From NCBI GenBank assembly GCA_029263125.1, contig JAJCYD010000011.1, positions 62,001 through 126,000 on the forward strand: a stretch of 64,000 nucleotides of DNA. Reading direction: 5' to 3'. The notes below the pieces were generated by a model. It worked only from the letters and a program-made list of their open reading frames with translations, was not told the DNA's origin and did not search any database. Each line of letters opens with the position of its first letter. The first letter of the stretch is position 1. Positions 31,717 through 41,210 of the stretch are shown piece by piece. This DNA comes from Solirubrobacteraceae bacterium. Its GTDB lineage: Bacteria; Actinomycetota; Thermoleophilia; Solirubrobacterales; Solirubrobacteraceae. Both the position numbers and the translations under genes were made by a program.

Positions 31717-33228
31717 GTGCGCCGTCTCCCCGAACCACCTCTGGCGCTTGTCGTCTTCACGGTCGGCTTCAGCATCCTCGGCGCCGAGATCGCGGCCGCT
31801 CGGCTGCTCGCGCCGTACTTCGGCGCCTCGACGATCGTGTGGGCGAACACGATCGGGATCGTGCTCGTGGCGCTCTCGGTCGGCTACTGGTACGGCGGCA
31901 AGCTCGCCGACCGCAACCCGACCCGCCTCGGCCTCTACCGGATCGTGCTGCTGTCGGGGCTGATGCTCGCCGCCGTGCCATTCGTCGCCGACCCCTTCCT
32001 CGGCTTCGCGGTCACGGCGCTGGACTCGATCTCCGCGGGCGCCTTCGTCGGCTCGCTGCTCGGTGTCACGGCGCTCATCGCACTGCCGATCCTCGTCTCC
32101 GGCGCGGTCGCGCCGTACGCGCTGCGCCTCGCGGTCGCCGACGTCTCCGAGGCGGGCACGGTCTCCGGGCGCCTCTATGCGATCTCGACGGTCGGCAGCC
32201 TGCTGGGCACGTTCACCTCGGCGCTGCTGTTCATCCCGCTGATCGGAACGCGCAGGACGTTCGTCCTCTTCGGCCTCGTGCTCGTCGTGATCGCAGCGGT
32301 CGGCCTCGCGCGCTCGCGGTTCGTGCTCGCTCCCGCCGCGTTGGCGGTGCTGCTCGTGCTGCCCGTGGGGACGATCAAGGGCACCACCAACGCCGGCGCG
32401 CGCGTCATCCACGAGGTCGACACCGAGTACCAGTACGCGCGCGTCGTGGAGGACCTCGACGGGACGCGCACGCTGGAGCTCAACGAGGGCCAGGCCGTGC
32501 ACTCGGTGCGCCGGCCCGGCAGCTATCTGACCGACAACATCTGGGACGAGTACATGATCGTTCCGTTCGCCGCCCAGGCCCAGCCGCCGCGTCAGATCGC
32601 GATCCTCGGCAACGCCGCCGGCACGACCGCGCGCGCCTACGGGCACTACTTCCCCGACACGAAGATCGACGGCGTCGAGATCGACGGCGAGCTGACCGAG
32701 ATCGGTCGCGAGTACTTCGACATGCGGGCGCCGGGCCTGACGACGCACACCGCCGACGCGCGACCCTTCCTGCGCCGCACCGACAAGAAGTACGACGCGA
32801 TCTTCGTCGACGCCTACCGCCAGCCGTACATCCCGTTCTACCTCGCCACGAGGGAGTTCTTCGAGCTCGCGCGCGACCGCCTGGCGCCGGGTGGCGTCGT
32901 CGTCGTCAACGCCGGGCACCCGGAGAACTCCGACAAGCTCGAGCAGGTGCTGGGCGCGACGATGGCGGCCGTCTTCCCGACGGTCATCCGTGACCCGTCG
33001 GAGCCCGTCAACACGCTGCTGCTCGGCACGATGGGCAAGGCATCGGCGCGGCAGCTGCGAGCGGCCGCGCCGACGCTGCCCGAGGACCTGCGGCCACTTG
33101 CCCTGCAAGCCGCGGCACGTGTCGAACCGCGCCTGCCCGGTGGCCGCGTCTACACCGACGACGTCGCGCCGGTGGAATGGCTGATCGACTCGTCGATCGT
33201 CGAGGTCGCCGCCGACGGCGAGCGCTGA
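31717..33228 (+). CDS. membrane-fused spermidine-synthase-like protein
   Basis: 503 residues from the GTG at 31717. Residues 1-220 hold about seven membrane segments (LGAEIAAARLLAPYFGAST, then YWYGGKLADR), the MFS-like half seen in fused spermidine-synthase-like proteins. Residues 240-490 are a spermidine synthase/methyltransferase fold: IAILGNAAGTTARAYGHYFP, IDGVEIDGELTEIGREYF and YDAIFVDAYRQPYIPFY. Polyamine aminopropyl transfer is the family name, but fused members are uncharacterised and the soluble half might use SAM differently. A 33-residue membrane peptide gene follows 2 bp downstream. Confidence 0.82.
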   Translation: MRRLPEPPLALVVFTVGFSILGAEIAAARLLAPYFGASTIVWANTIGIVLVALSVGYWYGGKLADRNPTRLGLYRIVLLSGLMLAAVPFVADPFLGFAVTALDSISAGAFVGSLLGVTALIALPILVSGAVAPYALRLAVADVSEAGTVSGRLYAISTVGSLLGTFTSALLFIPLIGTRRTFVLFGLVLVVIAAVGLARSRFVLAPAALAVLLVLPVGTIKGTTNAGARVIHEVDTEYQYARVVEDLDGTRTLELNEGQAVHSVRRPGSYLTDNIWDEYMIVPFAAQAQPPRQIAILGNAAGTTARAYGHYFPDTKIDGVEIDGELTEIGREYFDMRAPGLTTHTADARPFLRRTDKKYDAIFVDAYRQPYIPFYLATREFFELARDRLAPGGVVVVNAGHPENSDKLEQVLGATMAAVFPTVIRDPSEPVNTLLLGTMGKASARQLRAAAPTLPEDLRPLALQAAARVEPRLPGGRVYTDDVAPVEWLIDSSIVEVAADGER

Positions 33229-33230
33229 GC

Positions 33231-33332
33231 ATGGACTCCATCTCCTTCTTCAGCCTGGTCGCGATCGTCGTGGGCTACAGCGTGCTCTTCGCGCTGTGGT
33301 GGTTCGTGTTTCGCGGCCGCGGCGACGGCTGA
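33231..33332 (+). CDS. 33-residue single-pass membrane microprotein
   Basis: ATG 2 bp after the spermidine-synthase-like stop. The product is one hydrophobic helix (FFSLVAIVVGYSVLFALWWF) followed by VFRGRGDG. A basic tail after one helix predicts an external N-terminus and an internal C-terminus. It resembles small subunits that stabilise membrane enzymes. There is no Shine-Dalgarno sequence, so it would depend on reinitiation from the upstream gene. It ends 4 bp before the convergent aldo/keto reductase gene. Confidence 0.55.
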   Translation: MDSISFFSLVAIVVGYSVLFALWWFVFRGRGDG

Positions 33333-33336
33333 CGCG

Positions 33337-34317
33337 CTACAGCTCCAGCGAGGCCATCGCCTCCTGCGGGTAGCGCCCACCGGCGGCCGCCCCGACCGGC
33401 GCGGACTCGTCGAGCGCCGCGAGGTGGTCGGCGGTCAGCGCGATGTCGGCGGCCTCGGCGTTCTCCTCGACGTACGTGCGGCGCTTGGTGCCGGGAATCG
33501 GCACGACATCCTCGCCCTGGTGCAGCAGCCAGGCGAGCGCGATCTGAACGGGGGTGCAGCCGACGTCGTGGGCGACCTCGCTCACGCGCCGCACGATCGT
33601 GAGGTTCAGCTCGAGGTTGTCGCCCTGAAAGCGCGGGTTGTTGCGGCGGAAGTCGTTCTCTGAGAGGTCGTTGATCGACGTGTAGCGACCGGTGAGAAAG
33701 CCCCGGCCGATGGGGCTGTAGGGCACGATCCCGACGCCGAGCTCGCGTGCTGCCGGCACGATCTCCGCCTCGATGCCCCGCGTCCACAGCGACCACTCGC
33801 TCTGCAGCGCGGTGATCGGATGCACGGCGCAGGCGGCGCGCAGCGTGTCAGCATTGACCTCGCTGAGGCCGAGGTGGCGCACCTTGCCCTCGCTGACGAG
33901 CTCGGCCATGCCGCCGACGGTCTCCTCGATCGGCACGTCGGGGTTGCGGCGGTGCATGTAGTAGAGGTCGATGTGATCGACGCCGAGGCGTCGCAGGGAG
34001 GCCTCGCACGCCCGCTTGGCGTAGTCGGGACTCGAGTCGATGCGCCGCTGGCCGTCCTCGCGCACGATGCCGAACTTCGTCGCGAGCACGACGTCGTCGC
34101 GGCGGTCGGCGATCGCCGTGCCGACGAGCAGCTCGTTGGTGTGCGGCCCGTACATGTCGGCGGTGTCCAGCAGGGTCACGCCGAGCGACAGGGCGCGGTG
34201 GATCGTCGCGATCGATTCGGACTCGTCGGCCGGGCCGTAGAACTCGGACATGCCCATGCATCCGAGCCCGAGAGCTGAGACGTCGAGGCCTTCGCGGCCG
34301 AGGGTGCGACGGTTCAT
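33337..34317 (-). CDS. aldo/keto reductase
   Basis: 326 residues. [17 protein letters not shown] contains the catalytic Asp and Tyr, ATKFG the Lys, and [11 protein letters not shown] the His. [17 protein letters not shown] and [18 protein letters not shown] are typical of the AKR12/13 (YakC/Tas-like) class. It is an NADPH-dependent reductase of aldehydes or ketones. GGGGAT lies just upstream of the ATG as a ribosome site, and TAGCCT sits further up, giving an ordinary leader of about 30 bases. Confidence 0.92.
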   Translation of the reverse strand: MNRRTLGREGLDVSALGLGCMGMSEFYGPADESESIATIHRALSLGVTLLDTADMYGPHTNELLVGTAIADRRDDVVLATKFGIVREDGQRRIDSSPDYAKRACEASLRRLGVDHIDLYYMHRRNPDVPIEETVGGMAELVSEGKVRHLGLSEVNADTLRAACAVHPITALQSEWSLWTRGIEAEIVPAARELGVGIVPYSPIGRGFLTGRYTSINDLSENDFRRNNPRFQGDNLELNLTIVRRVSEVAHDVGCTPVQIALAWLLHQGEDVVPIPGTKRRTYVEENAEAADIALTADHLAALDESAPVGAAAGGRYPQEAMASLEL

Positions 34318-34617
34318 GAGATCCCCTGTCGTTGGAGTCCCCTTCGAGGCTACGAGGTCACCCGCGTCGCGCGGTGCGGTAGGGTTCTGCGCAGCCGATC
34401 GGCCTGGTTGCGCGGAGTTTGCCGCGATCGGGCTGGCACGTCAGATGGCAGTTGCGCTCTCGCGTCGCCGCTCTGCGACGCCGACGCCACCGAACACTGA
34501 CACGACCCGCGACCGCGCGAAGCGGTCGCCACGACCTTTACACCCCGGCGTCGCCAAGACGGCGTCGGCCCCGACCGCGGGCGGATTCGCCGCGCCGCGC
34601 AACCGTCCGAGGCATAC
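34318..34617. other. 300-bp intergenic region between aldo/keto reductase and SulP genes
   Basis: No protein-coding frame looks real here. It contains one perfect stem-loop, GCGACCGC (34509-34516) with GCGGTCGC (34522-34529) around GCGAA, about 90 bp before the SulP start. The left part holds the reductase promoter (TAGCCT on the minus strand near 34350). I see no other structure. Confidence 0.5.
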
Positions 34618-36117
34618 ATGCAATCCAGCTTCTCCCTGCCGGCACGACGCCGGCTGCCGCGCCCGAGCCTTCCACCGCCCAACGTGCTGCGCGTGGAACT
34701 GCTCGCGGGGCTCGTCGTTGCCCTGGCCTTGATCCCCGAGGCGATCTCCTTCTCGATCATCGCCGGGGTGGACCCGAAGGTCGGGCTCTACGCGTCCTTC
34801 ACGATGGCCGTGGCGATCTCCTTCAGCGGCGGCCGGCCCGCCATGATCTCCGCGGCGACGGGAGCGATGGCGCTCGTCGTCGTCTCCCTGGTGGCAGACC
34901 ACGGGGTCGAGTACCTGCTTGCCGCCACGATCCTCGCGGGCGTGATACAGGTCGTGCTGGCCAGGCTGGGCGTGGCCAAGCTCATGCGCTTCGTCCCGCG
35001 TTCGGTGATGACGGGGTTCGTCAACGCGCTGGCAATCCTGATCCTGCTGGCGCAGCTACCCCACCTCGCCGGCGGCAACCCCGCCGTCCTGGTGCTCATC
35101 GCAGCGGGCCTGGCGATGATCGTGCTGCTGCCGCGCATGACGACCGCGATCCCAGCGCCACTCGTTGCGATCGTGGCACTGACGATCCTCACCGTCGCCG
35201 CCGGCATCGCGGTGCCGACCGTCGGCGACGAGGGCGAGCTGCCCGGCACGCTGCCGCTGCTCGGCATCCCGGCGATCCCGCTGAGCTTCGACACGCTCGC
35301 GATCATCGCGCCGTACTCGCTGACGCTCGCCGCGGTCGGCCTGCTGGAGTCGCTGCTGACCGCCAAGCTCGTCGACGACATCACCGAGACGCGCTCAGAC
35401 AAGGATCGCGAGGCGCAGGGGCAGGGCATCTCCAACGTCATCACGGGCTTCTTCGGCGGCATGGCCGGCTGCGCGATGATCGGCCAGACGATGATCAACG
35501 TGCGCACAAGCGGTGCGCGCACGCGGCTGTCGACCTTCAGTGCGGGGGTGTTTCTCATCGTCCTGATCGTCGGCCTCGGCAGCCTCGTGGCCGTGATCCC
35601 GATGGCGGCCCTCGTCGCCGTGATGGTGCTCGTCGCCGTGTCGACGTTCGACTGGCACAGCATCCAGCCGGCGACGCTGCGCCGGATGCCGGCCGGCGAG
35701 ACGCTGATCATGGCCGTGACCGTCGCAGGCACCGTCGCGACGCACAACCTCGCGATCGGCGTCGGCGTCGGCGTGCTCACGGCGATGGCGCTCTTCGCCC
35801 GCCGCGTCGCACACCTCGTCGAGGTCGACCGCGTGCTGGATCCCGACGGCACGAGTTGCATCTACGCTGTGACCGGCGAGCTGTTCTTCGCCTCTGACGG
35901 GGAGTTCATCGAAGCCTTCGACTTCGCCAACGACCCGCAACGCGTCATCATCGACCTGTCCCGTGCTCACATATGGGACGCGTCGGCCGTCGCCGCACTG
36001 GACGCGATCGAGACCCACTACGCCCGTCACGACGTCGAGGTAGAGATCACAGGACTCAACGACTCAAGCCACGAACTGCACAAGGCGCTCTCCGGCCAGC
36101 TCGAACCCGCGCACTGA
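34618..36117 (+). CDS. SulP-family anion transporter with STAS domain
   Basis: 499 residues. Residues 20-400 hold the SulP membrane domain with 12-14 segments: LVVALALIPEAISFSIIAGV, GGRPAMISAATGAMALVV, FVPRSVMTGFVNALAI. Residues ~405-495 are a STAS domain (ELFFASDGEFIEAFDF, VIIDLSRAHIWDASAVAALD). SulP proteins carry sulfate, bicarbonate or dicarboxylates; the substrate cannot be named. It ends 49 bp before a small Lys-rich protein gene. Confidence 0.92.
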   Translation: MQSSFSLPARRRLPRPSLPPPNVLRVELLAGLVVALALIPEAISFSIIAGVDPKVGLYASFTMAVAISFSGGRPAMISAATGAMALVVVSLVADHGVEYLLAATILAGVIQVVLARLGVAKLMRFVPRSVMTGFVNALAILILLAQLPHLAGGNPAVLVLIAAGLAMIVLLPRMTTAIPAPLVAIVALTILTVAAGIAVPTVGDEGELPGTLPLLGIPAIPLSFDTLAIIAPYSLTLAAVGLLESLLTAKLVDDITETRSDKDREAQGQGISNVITGFFGGMAGCAMIGQTMINVRTSGARTRLSTFSAGVFLIVLIVGLGSLVAVIPMAALVAVMVLVAVSTFDWHSIQPATLRRMPAGETLIMAVTVAGTVATHNLAIGVGVGVLTAMALFARRVAHLVEVDRVLDPDGTSCIYAVTGELFFASDGEFIEAFDFANDPQRVIIDLSRAHIWDASAVAALDAIETHYARHDVEVEITGLNDSSHELHKALSGQLEPAH

Positions 36118-36166
36118 AACCGGACCATTTCCGCGCCACAGACCAACACCAACAAGGAGCACCGGC

Positions 36167-36415
36167 ATGGCCTCCAGCGGCAAGAAGAAGACCACGATGG
36201 CAAAGCTCAATCGCGAGGCCAAGATGCGCGAGAAGCGCCTGGACAAGCAGGCTCGCAAGGAAGCACGCAAGTACGCCGCCGCTCACCCGGAGGAGGCCGC
36301 CGCCGCGGCCGCCGCCGCGCAGGTTGACGAGAACGGCGATCCCGTCGCGCCCGACGCCGAGCAGGCCGCGTCCGAGGCGGACGCTCCGGCGCTCGTCGAC
36401 TCCTCGCCGCGCTGA
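36167..36415 (+). CDS. small Lys-rich/Ala-Glu-rich hypothetical protein
   Basis: 82 residues with a clear ribosome site AAGGAG (36153-36158). The N-terminal half is strongly basic (SSGKKKTTMAKLNREAKM, RLDKQARKEARKY), predicted to be one helix. The C-terminal half is Ala-rich and acidic (HPEEAAAAAAAAQ, DAEQAASEADA) and probably disordered. Such a two-faced charge pattern can bind nucleic acid or ribosomes, but no family is recognised. Neighbours (SulP gene, bioD) give no hint. Confidence 0.65.
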   Translation: MASSGKKKTTMAKLNREAKMREKRLDKQARKEARKYAAAHPEEAAAAAAAAQVDENGDPVAPDAEQAASEADAPALVDSSPR

Positions 36416-36453
36416 CGCGGGGGCGGGTCAGCTACGACTTCGGCGGGAGACTG

Positions 36454-37146
36454 TCACGCCGTGTCCGCGATCCACGAGGTCCAGGGCAGTGCCGCCCCCG
36501 CACCGGCGAGCCCGTCGACGTCATCTACCCGTGGGATCGTCGCGACGATGACGGAGCCCAGGTGCGCGATGGTGTCGCGGTTGGAGCGCTGCATGACGCT
36601 TGGCCGTCGGGGCCAGGGGGTCAGCACGGCCGCGCGCACATCCAGGCCCGCGGTGCGCGCCGCCTCGATCGTCAGCAGGGTGTGATTGATCGTCCCGAGG
36701 CCTGGGCGAGCCGCGATGACCAGCGGCAGGCCGAGCGCCACGGCGAGATCGCGGACGCTGTGCTCGGCATTCAACGGGACCAGCAGACCGCCGACGCCCT
36801 CGACGACCAGCATGTCGGCGCCGCGCGCGGCGCGGTGGGCGGCGGCGACGAGCGCGCCGAGGTCGATCTGGACCCCGGCCAGCTCGGCCGCGAGATGGGG
36901 GGAGACCGCGGGGGCGAAGGTCCGCGCGCAGACGTCATGCGCGCGCGCGCCGGTGACGGCCGCCAGCAGCTGGTGATCGGGCGGCCAACGGGAGTCGCCG
37001 GACGGCTCGGCGACACCGGTGACGACCGGCTTGAAGGCCGCCACCCGTTCTCCCGCTGCCGCCATCGCCGCGCAGAGCGCGGCGGCGACGATCGTCTTGC
37101 CGGCGCCGGTGTCGGTTCCGGTGACGAAGCAGCCGCGAAGCGCCAC
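36454..37146 (-). CDS. bioD: dethiobiotin synthetase
   Basis: 230 residues. The P-loop GTDTGAGKT (residues 8-16), the catalytic Lys in VAAFKPVVTG and VVEGVGGLLVPLN are BioD motifs. It closes the ureido ring of dethiobiotin from diaminononanoate, CO2 and ATP. It lies 9 bp after bioF as the last gene of the bioB-bioF-bioD operon. Confidence 0.94.
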   Translation of the reverse strand: MALRGCFVTGTDTGAGKTIVAAALCAAMAAAGERVAAFKPVVTGVAEPSGDSRWPPDHQLLAAVTGARAHDVCARTFAPAVSPHLAAELAGVQIDLGALVAAAHRAARGADMLVVEGVGGLLVPLNAEHSVRDLAVALGLPLVIAARPGLGTINHTLLTIEAARTAGLDVRAAVLTPWPRRPSVMQRSNRDTIAHLGSVIVATIPRVDDVDGLAGAGAALPWTSWIADTA

Positions 37147-37155
37147 GAGCGCCGG

Positions 37156-38451
37156 CTACTCGGCGCGCGATGCCCGGCGGACCGTGACCGGCAGGGTGTC
37201 GGGTGCTTCGGCGTCGAACAGCGCGTTGGCCCGTGCGTCCGCCGCCTGCAGTGCCTCGTGGGCAACCGCCACGGGCATCGCCGTCGCTGGCCGGAAGCCC
37301 GCTTTCAGCGCGGCGCGGCCGATCACGCGTGCGGCGTCGCGCAGCTCGTCCTTGGTGTGCGTCGACATCACCGCCAGGCGCAGGCGTGACGTGCCGTCGG
37401 GCACCGTCGGTGGGCGGATCGCCTGTGCGAACACGCCGCGTTCGAGCGCCGCTTCGCACACGCGCAGCGCCGTCGCCGGGTCGCCGACGATCAGCGGCAC
37501 GATCTGCGCCGTCGAGCCCGAGACGTCGAAGCCTTCGCGGCACAGCTCGCCGCGCAGCACCTCGGCGTTGGCCTGCAGGCGCTCGACGCGCCGCGGCTGC
37601 TCGCAGAGCACCTCCAGCGCGGCGATCGCCGCGGCCACGGCGGGCGGGGGAGGCGCGGTGGAGAAGATCAGCGATCGGGCGGTGTTGGTCAGCAGCTGTG
37701 CGACCTCGGCGTCACAGGCGGCAAACGCGCCGTAGGAGCCCAGCGCCTTGCCGAGGGTGCCGACGACGACGTCGACCTCGCGTTCCAGGCCGGCTTCGGC
37801 GACCGCCCCGCGGCCGCCCTCGCCTCGGCAGCCGGTCGCGTGCGCCTCGTCGACGACGACCCGAACGCCATAGCGCTGCGCGAGATCGCAGATGTCCTCC
37901 AGCGGCGCGAGGTCGCCGTCCATCGAGAAGACCGACTCCGTGACGATCAGCGCCGCGCGGGGGCCGGCCTGCGCGAGTCCCCAGGCGAGGTGCTCCATGT
38001 CGTTGTGGTGAAAGACGAAGACCTCGGCGCGTGACAGGCGGCAGCCGTCGATGATCGACGCGTGGTTGAGCTCGTCGGAGAAGACGATGTCGCCCGGACC
38101 GGCGAACGCGCCGATCACGCCGAGGTTCGCCAGATAGCCCGATCCGAACAGCAGCGCCGATTCGGTGCCCTTGAAGGCGGCCAGCCGCTGCTCGAGGCGG
38201 CTGTGGACCGTCATCGTCCCCGAGACCAGGCGCGACGCCCCGGCGCCGACGCCCCAGCGCATCGCGGCTTCGGCGGCCGCCTCGCGAACGCGAGGATGGT
38301 CGGCGAGGCCGAGGTAGTTGTTGGAGCACAGCAGCAGCACCGGCCGCCCGTCCAGCACGACGTTCGGGCCCTGCGGTCCGCTGACCAGCCGCGTCCGTCG
38401 ATAGAGGCCGAGCTCCCGCAGCTCCGACAGCCTGGCCTGGATCTCGGTCAT
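37156..38451 (-). CDS. bioF: 8-amino-7-oxononanoate synthase
   Basis: 431 residues from the ATG at 38451. LLCSNNYLGLADHP, VVDEAHATGCRGEGGRG and GTLGKALGSYGAF (PLP Lys) identify BioF among the alpha-oxoamine synthases. It condenses pimeloyl-thioester with alanine. It is ~45 residues longer than usual because of a C-terminal tail (ATAMPVAVAHEALQAADAR onward) that I do not recognise. It follows bioB by 25 bp. Confidence 0.93.
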   Translation of the reverse strand: MTEIQARLSELRELGLYRRTRLVSGPQGPNVVLDGRPVLLLCSNNYLGLADHPRVREAAAEAAMRWGVGAGASRLVSGTMTVHSRLEQRLAAFKGTESALLFGSGYLANLGVIGAFAGPGDIVFSDELNHASIIDGCRLSRAEVFVFHHNDMEHLAWGLAQAGPRAALIVTESVFSMDGDLAPLEDICDLAQRYGVRVVVDEAHATGCRGEGGRGAVAEAGLEREVDVVVGTLGKALGSYGAFAACDAEVAQLLTNTARSLIFSTAPPPPAVAAAIAALEVLCEQPRRVERLQANAEVLRGELCREGFDVSGSTAQIVPLIVGDPATALRVCEAALERGVFAQAIRPPTVPDGTSRLRLAVMSTHTKDELRDAARVIGRAALKAGFRPATAMPVAVAHEALQAADARANALFDAEAPDTLPVTVRRASRAE

Positions 38452-38476
38452 GCTGGCATCAGCTTGGAAGGGACGC

Positions 38477-39628
38477 TCAGCGCACCGCGGTCGAGGCCGC
38501 GTTGGGAGCGCCGTCGGGGCGCTCGGGGACATGACGTTTGCGTGAGAAGCGCAGCTGCTTGGACGGATCCCACATCCGCACCTCGATCTCGAACGGGGTG
38601 TGGCCCTCGGGCTCGAGACGTTCCGGGGTGTCGCCCTCCAGCCAGCCGCTGCGGTTGTCCGGGCGCGGGTTTGACGCGTTGTCCTCCTGGCGAGCGACGT
38701 TCAGCCCGAGGTTCTCGAACATCGCGCGGTCCTCGTCGGGCGTGTTGCCCAGCGTCGTCAGGAAGTTGCCCATCATCACGCCGTTGATCCCGGCTCGCAC
38801 GGCGAGCTGCTGAAGCTCGCCGATGTTCTCCACGCGCCCGCCGCAGAGTCGGAACAGCGCGTCGGGCAGGATCAGGCGGAAGATCGCGATCCACTTCACG
38901 GCCTCCCACGGGTCCATGTGCTCGCGGTCGCCGAACTTCGTCCCCGGACGAGGGTTCAGGAGGTTGATCGGCACCGACGTCGGGTCGATCGCCGCCAGCT
39001 CGAAGGCCATCTCGACGCGCTGCTCGCGCGTCTCGCCAAGGTTCAGGATGCCGCCGACGCAGGTCTCAAGGCCCGCCTCGCGGACCGCGTCGATCGTGCG
39101 CAGCCGGCCCTCGTAGCGGACGGTCTGCGACACCTCCGGGTAATAGGATTCGGCCGTCTCGACGTTGTGGTGCACCCGCTGGACGCCCGCCTCCTTCAGC
39201 GCCGCGGCGCGCGCGGGCGACATGTGGCCGATCGATGCGCAGCGCTTGAGGTTCGTGTGCTCGGCGACCAGGCGCGTGCCCTCCAGCACCTTCTGGAAGT
39301 CGCGCTTGGACAGGCCCTGGCCCTGGGTGACCATGCAGAAGCGGTGCGCGCCGGCCGCCTCCGCGGCGCGCGCGTGCTCGAGGATCTGCTCGGGCTCCAT
39401 CATCGCGTGCAGCGGCGTCTCGGCCTCGGCGTAGCGCGACTGGGCGCAGAAGCCACAGTCCTGCGCGCAGCCGCCGGACTTCGCGTTGACGAGCGAACAG
39501 AGGTCTGTCGAGTCCTCGAAGCGATCGACGCGCACCTTCCAAGCGCGCTCGATGAGGGCCTCGATCTCGGCGTGATCTTCGATCTCGCCGAGGGCCAGCG
39601 CCTCCTCGCGAGTGATCAGGGGTGCCAT
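38477..39628 (-). CDS. bioB: biotin synthase
   Basis: 383 residues. The radical-SAM cluster motif is CAQDCGFCAQS (Cys-x3-Cys-x2-Cys), followed by HNVETAESYYPEV and GGILNLGETREQRVEMAFEL, all typical of BioB. It inserts sulfur into dethiobiotin. The C-terminal ~55 residues after RVENIGELQQLAVRAGINGV extend beyond the usual end, with a Pro/Glu-rich tail. First gene of the operon bioB-bioF-bioD. Confidence 0.95.
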   Translation of the reverse strand: MAPLITREEALALGEIEDHAEIEALIERAWKVRVDRFEDSTDLCSLVNAKSGGCAQDCGFCAQSRYAEAETPLHAMMEPEQILEHARAAEAAGAHRFCMVTQGQGLSKRDFQKVLEGTRLVAEHTNLKRCASIGHMSPARAAALKEAGVQRVHHNVETAESYYPEVSQTVRYEGRLRTIDAVREAGLETCVGGILNLGETREQRVEMAFELAAIDPTSVPINLLNPRPGTKFGDREHMDPWEAVKWIAIFRLILPDALFRLCGGRVENIGELQQLAVRAGINGVMMGNFLTTLGNTPDEDRAMFENLGLNVARQEDNASNPRPDNRSGWLEGDTPERLEPEGHTPFEIEVRMWDPSKQLRFSRKRHVPERPDGAPNAASTAVR

Positions 39629-39659
39629 CGCGCCGCAGCGTGGCAGGCGCGTCGGACGT

Positions 39660-40352
39660 TCAGGCGACTGGCAGGCTTCGAGCGAGGAACGCCCCCGTCA
39701 GCTCCCAGGCGCGGGCGGCGGGCTCGGGCTGGGAGAACCTGGGGGAGAAGCTGTTGTCGAAGGCATGCCCGGCACCCTTGTGGACGTGGCACTCGATCGT
39801 GTCGCGACCGGCGGCCATCGCGGCGACCGCGTCGATGCCCTCGCGCCCGATGAACTCGTCGGCGCCGCCGAAGTGCAGCAGGACCGGGCAGGCGATGTCC
39901 GAGACGGCGTCGAGCGCGCCCGCGATCCCCGAGCCGTAGTAGCAGACCGCGGCATCCGGATCGGCCTGCGCGGCGACCTTCCACGCGATCGTGCCACCCA
40001 GGCAGAAGCCGAACACGCCCGCGGGACCGGCCACCTCGGGCAGGCCGCGCAGCACGGCCAGCGCCGAGGTCGCATCCCGCACCGCCAGATCACCGTCCAG
40101 CCGCTGCGAGGCGGCCATCCCGCCTCGCAGGTCGCCGCTGCTCAGGGCGAGGCCCGGCTGCACCCGCCAGTACAGATCCGGCGCGAGGACGACGTATCCA
40201 GCCTCCGCGAGGCGCCGCGCCGCGTCCTTGATGTACTCGTTGACCCCGAAGATCTCCTGCAGCAGCACGAGTCCCGGACCGCTGCCGGCTGCGGGGATCG
40301 CGACGTGGGCGGCGAAGCCGGGCTCGATGTGCTCGGTGCGGGCGGTCACCAT
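39660..40352 (-). CDS. dienelactone hydrolase family protein
   Basis: 230 residues. GLVLLQEIFGVNEYIKDAA, GFCLGGTIAWKVAA (Cys nucleophile) and KGAGHAFDN (His) give the Cys-Asp-His triad of dienelactone hydrolases. The natural substrate is probably not a chlorocatechol product here, since no aromatic-degradation gene is near. TACGAT (minus strand, 40360-40365) ends 7 bases before the ATG at 40352, a leaderless start. Confidence 0.88.
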   Translation of the reverse strand: MVTARTEHIEPGFAAHVAIPAAGSGPGLVLLQEIFGVNEYIKDAARRLAEAGYVVLAPDLYWRVQPGLALSSGDLRGGMAASQRLDGDLAVRDATSALAVLRGLPEVAGPAGVFGFCLGGTIAWKVAAQADPDAAVCYYGSGIAGALDAVSDIACPVLLHFGGADEFIGREGIDAVAAMAAGRDTIECHVHKGAGHAFDNSFSPRFSQPEPAARAWELTGAFLARSLPVA

Positions 40353-40375
40353 GGCAGCGATCGTAGTCCGGGCGG

Positions 40376-41152
40376 TCACAGCTCGACGACGAGGGGAGCG
40401 TGATCGGAGGGCTTGGTCCCCTTGCGAAAGTCTCGTGCGATCCCGCACGCGGTCAGCGTCCCCGCAGCACGTGCGCTGAGCAGCGCGAGGTCGATCCTCA
40501 GGCCCATGCCGCGATGAAAGTGGCCTTGGCGGTAGTCCCACCACGTGTAGTGCACATCGTCGGGATGCAGCTCGCGGTAGGCGTCGACGAGCTCACCGGC
40601 CTCGAGGATCGCCTCGACTCGCCGGCGCTCCTCGGGCTGGACGTGCGTCGAGCCCTCGAACGCGGCGACGTCGTAGACGTCGATGTCCGCGGGCGCGACG
40701 TTGAAGTCGCCGGCGATCAGCATCGGCTCGTCGGATGAGCGCAGCTGCCCGGCGCGCTCGGCGATGGCGTCGAGGAAGGCGAGCTTCTCGTCATACGTGG
40801 GCGAGTCGACCTCGCGGCCGTTGGGGACGTAGACGCTCGCGACGCGCATCCCGCTGACCGTCGCCTCGACCCAGCGCGCCTCGTCCTCGCGCAGCTCGCC
40901 GGAAAGCCCGCTGACCGCGTCGGCGATCGGCCCGACCTCGTGCCGCGCCAGGATCGCCACGCCCGCCCAGCGGCCGGCGGAGTGATGAACGGCGTCATAG
41001 CCGGCGGCCGCCAGCTCGTCAGCCGGGAAGGCCGCGGCCTCGGTCTTGGTCTCCTGCATACAGACGACGTCGGGCTCAAGCGCGGCGAGCAGCTCCAGCA
41101 CGCGCGGCATGCGCACCTTCAGCGAGTTGACGTTCCAGGTGACGACCTTCAT
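40376..41152 (-). CDS. xthA: exodeoxyribonuclease III (AP endonuclease)
   Basis: 258 residues. VVTWNVNSLKVRMPRVLELL, VVCMQETK (catalytic Glu), GDFNVAPADIDVYD (Asn/Asp) and PSDHAPLVVEL (Asp-His) are complete. It cleaves DNA at abasic sites and trims 3' ends in base-excision repair. TAGCCT (minus strand, 41162-41167) ends 9 bases before the start. Confidence 0.94.
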   Translation of the reverse strand: MKVVTWNVNSLKVRMPRVLELLAALEPDVVCMQETKTEAAAFPADELAAAGYDAVHHSAGRWAGVAILARHEVGPIADAVSGLSGELREDEARWVEATVSGMRVASVYVPNGREVDSPTYDEKLAFLDAIAERAGQLRSSDEPMLIAGDFNVAPADIDVYDVAAFEGSTHVQPEERRRVEAILEAGELVDAYRELHPDDVHYTWWDYRQGHFHRGMGLRIDLALLSARAAGTLTACGIARDFRKGTKPSDHAPLVVEL

Positions 41153-41210
41153 CGCCGGCGAAGGCTACGCCGCGGTGGCGTCGACCGGGCGCTTCGGGCA
41201 CCATCTGGGC

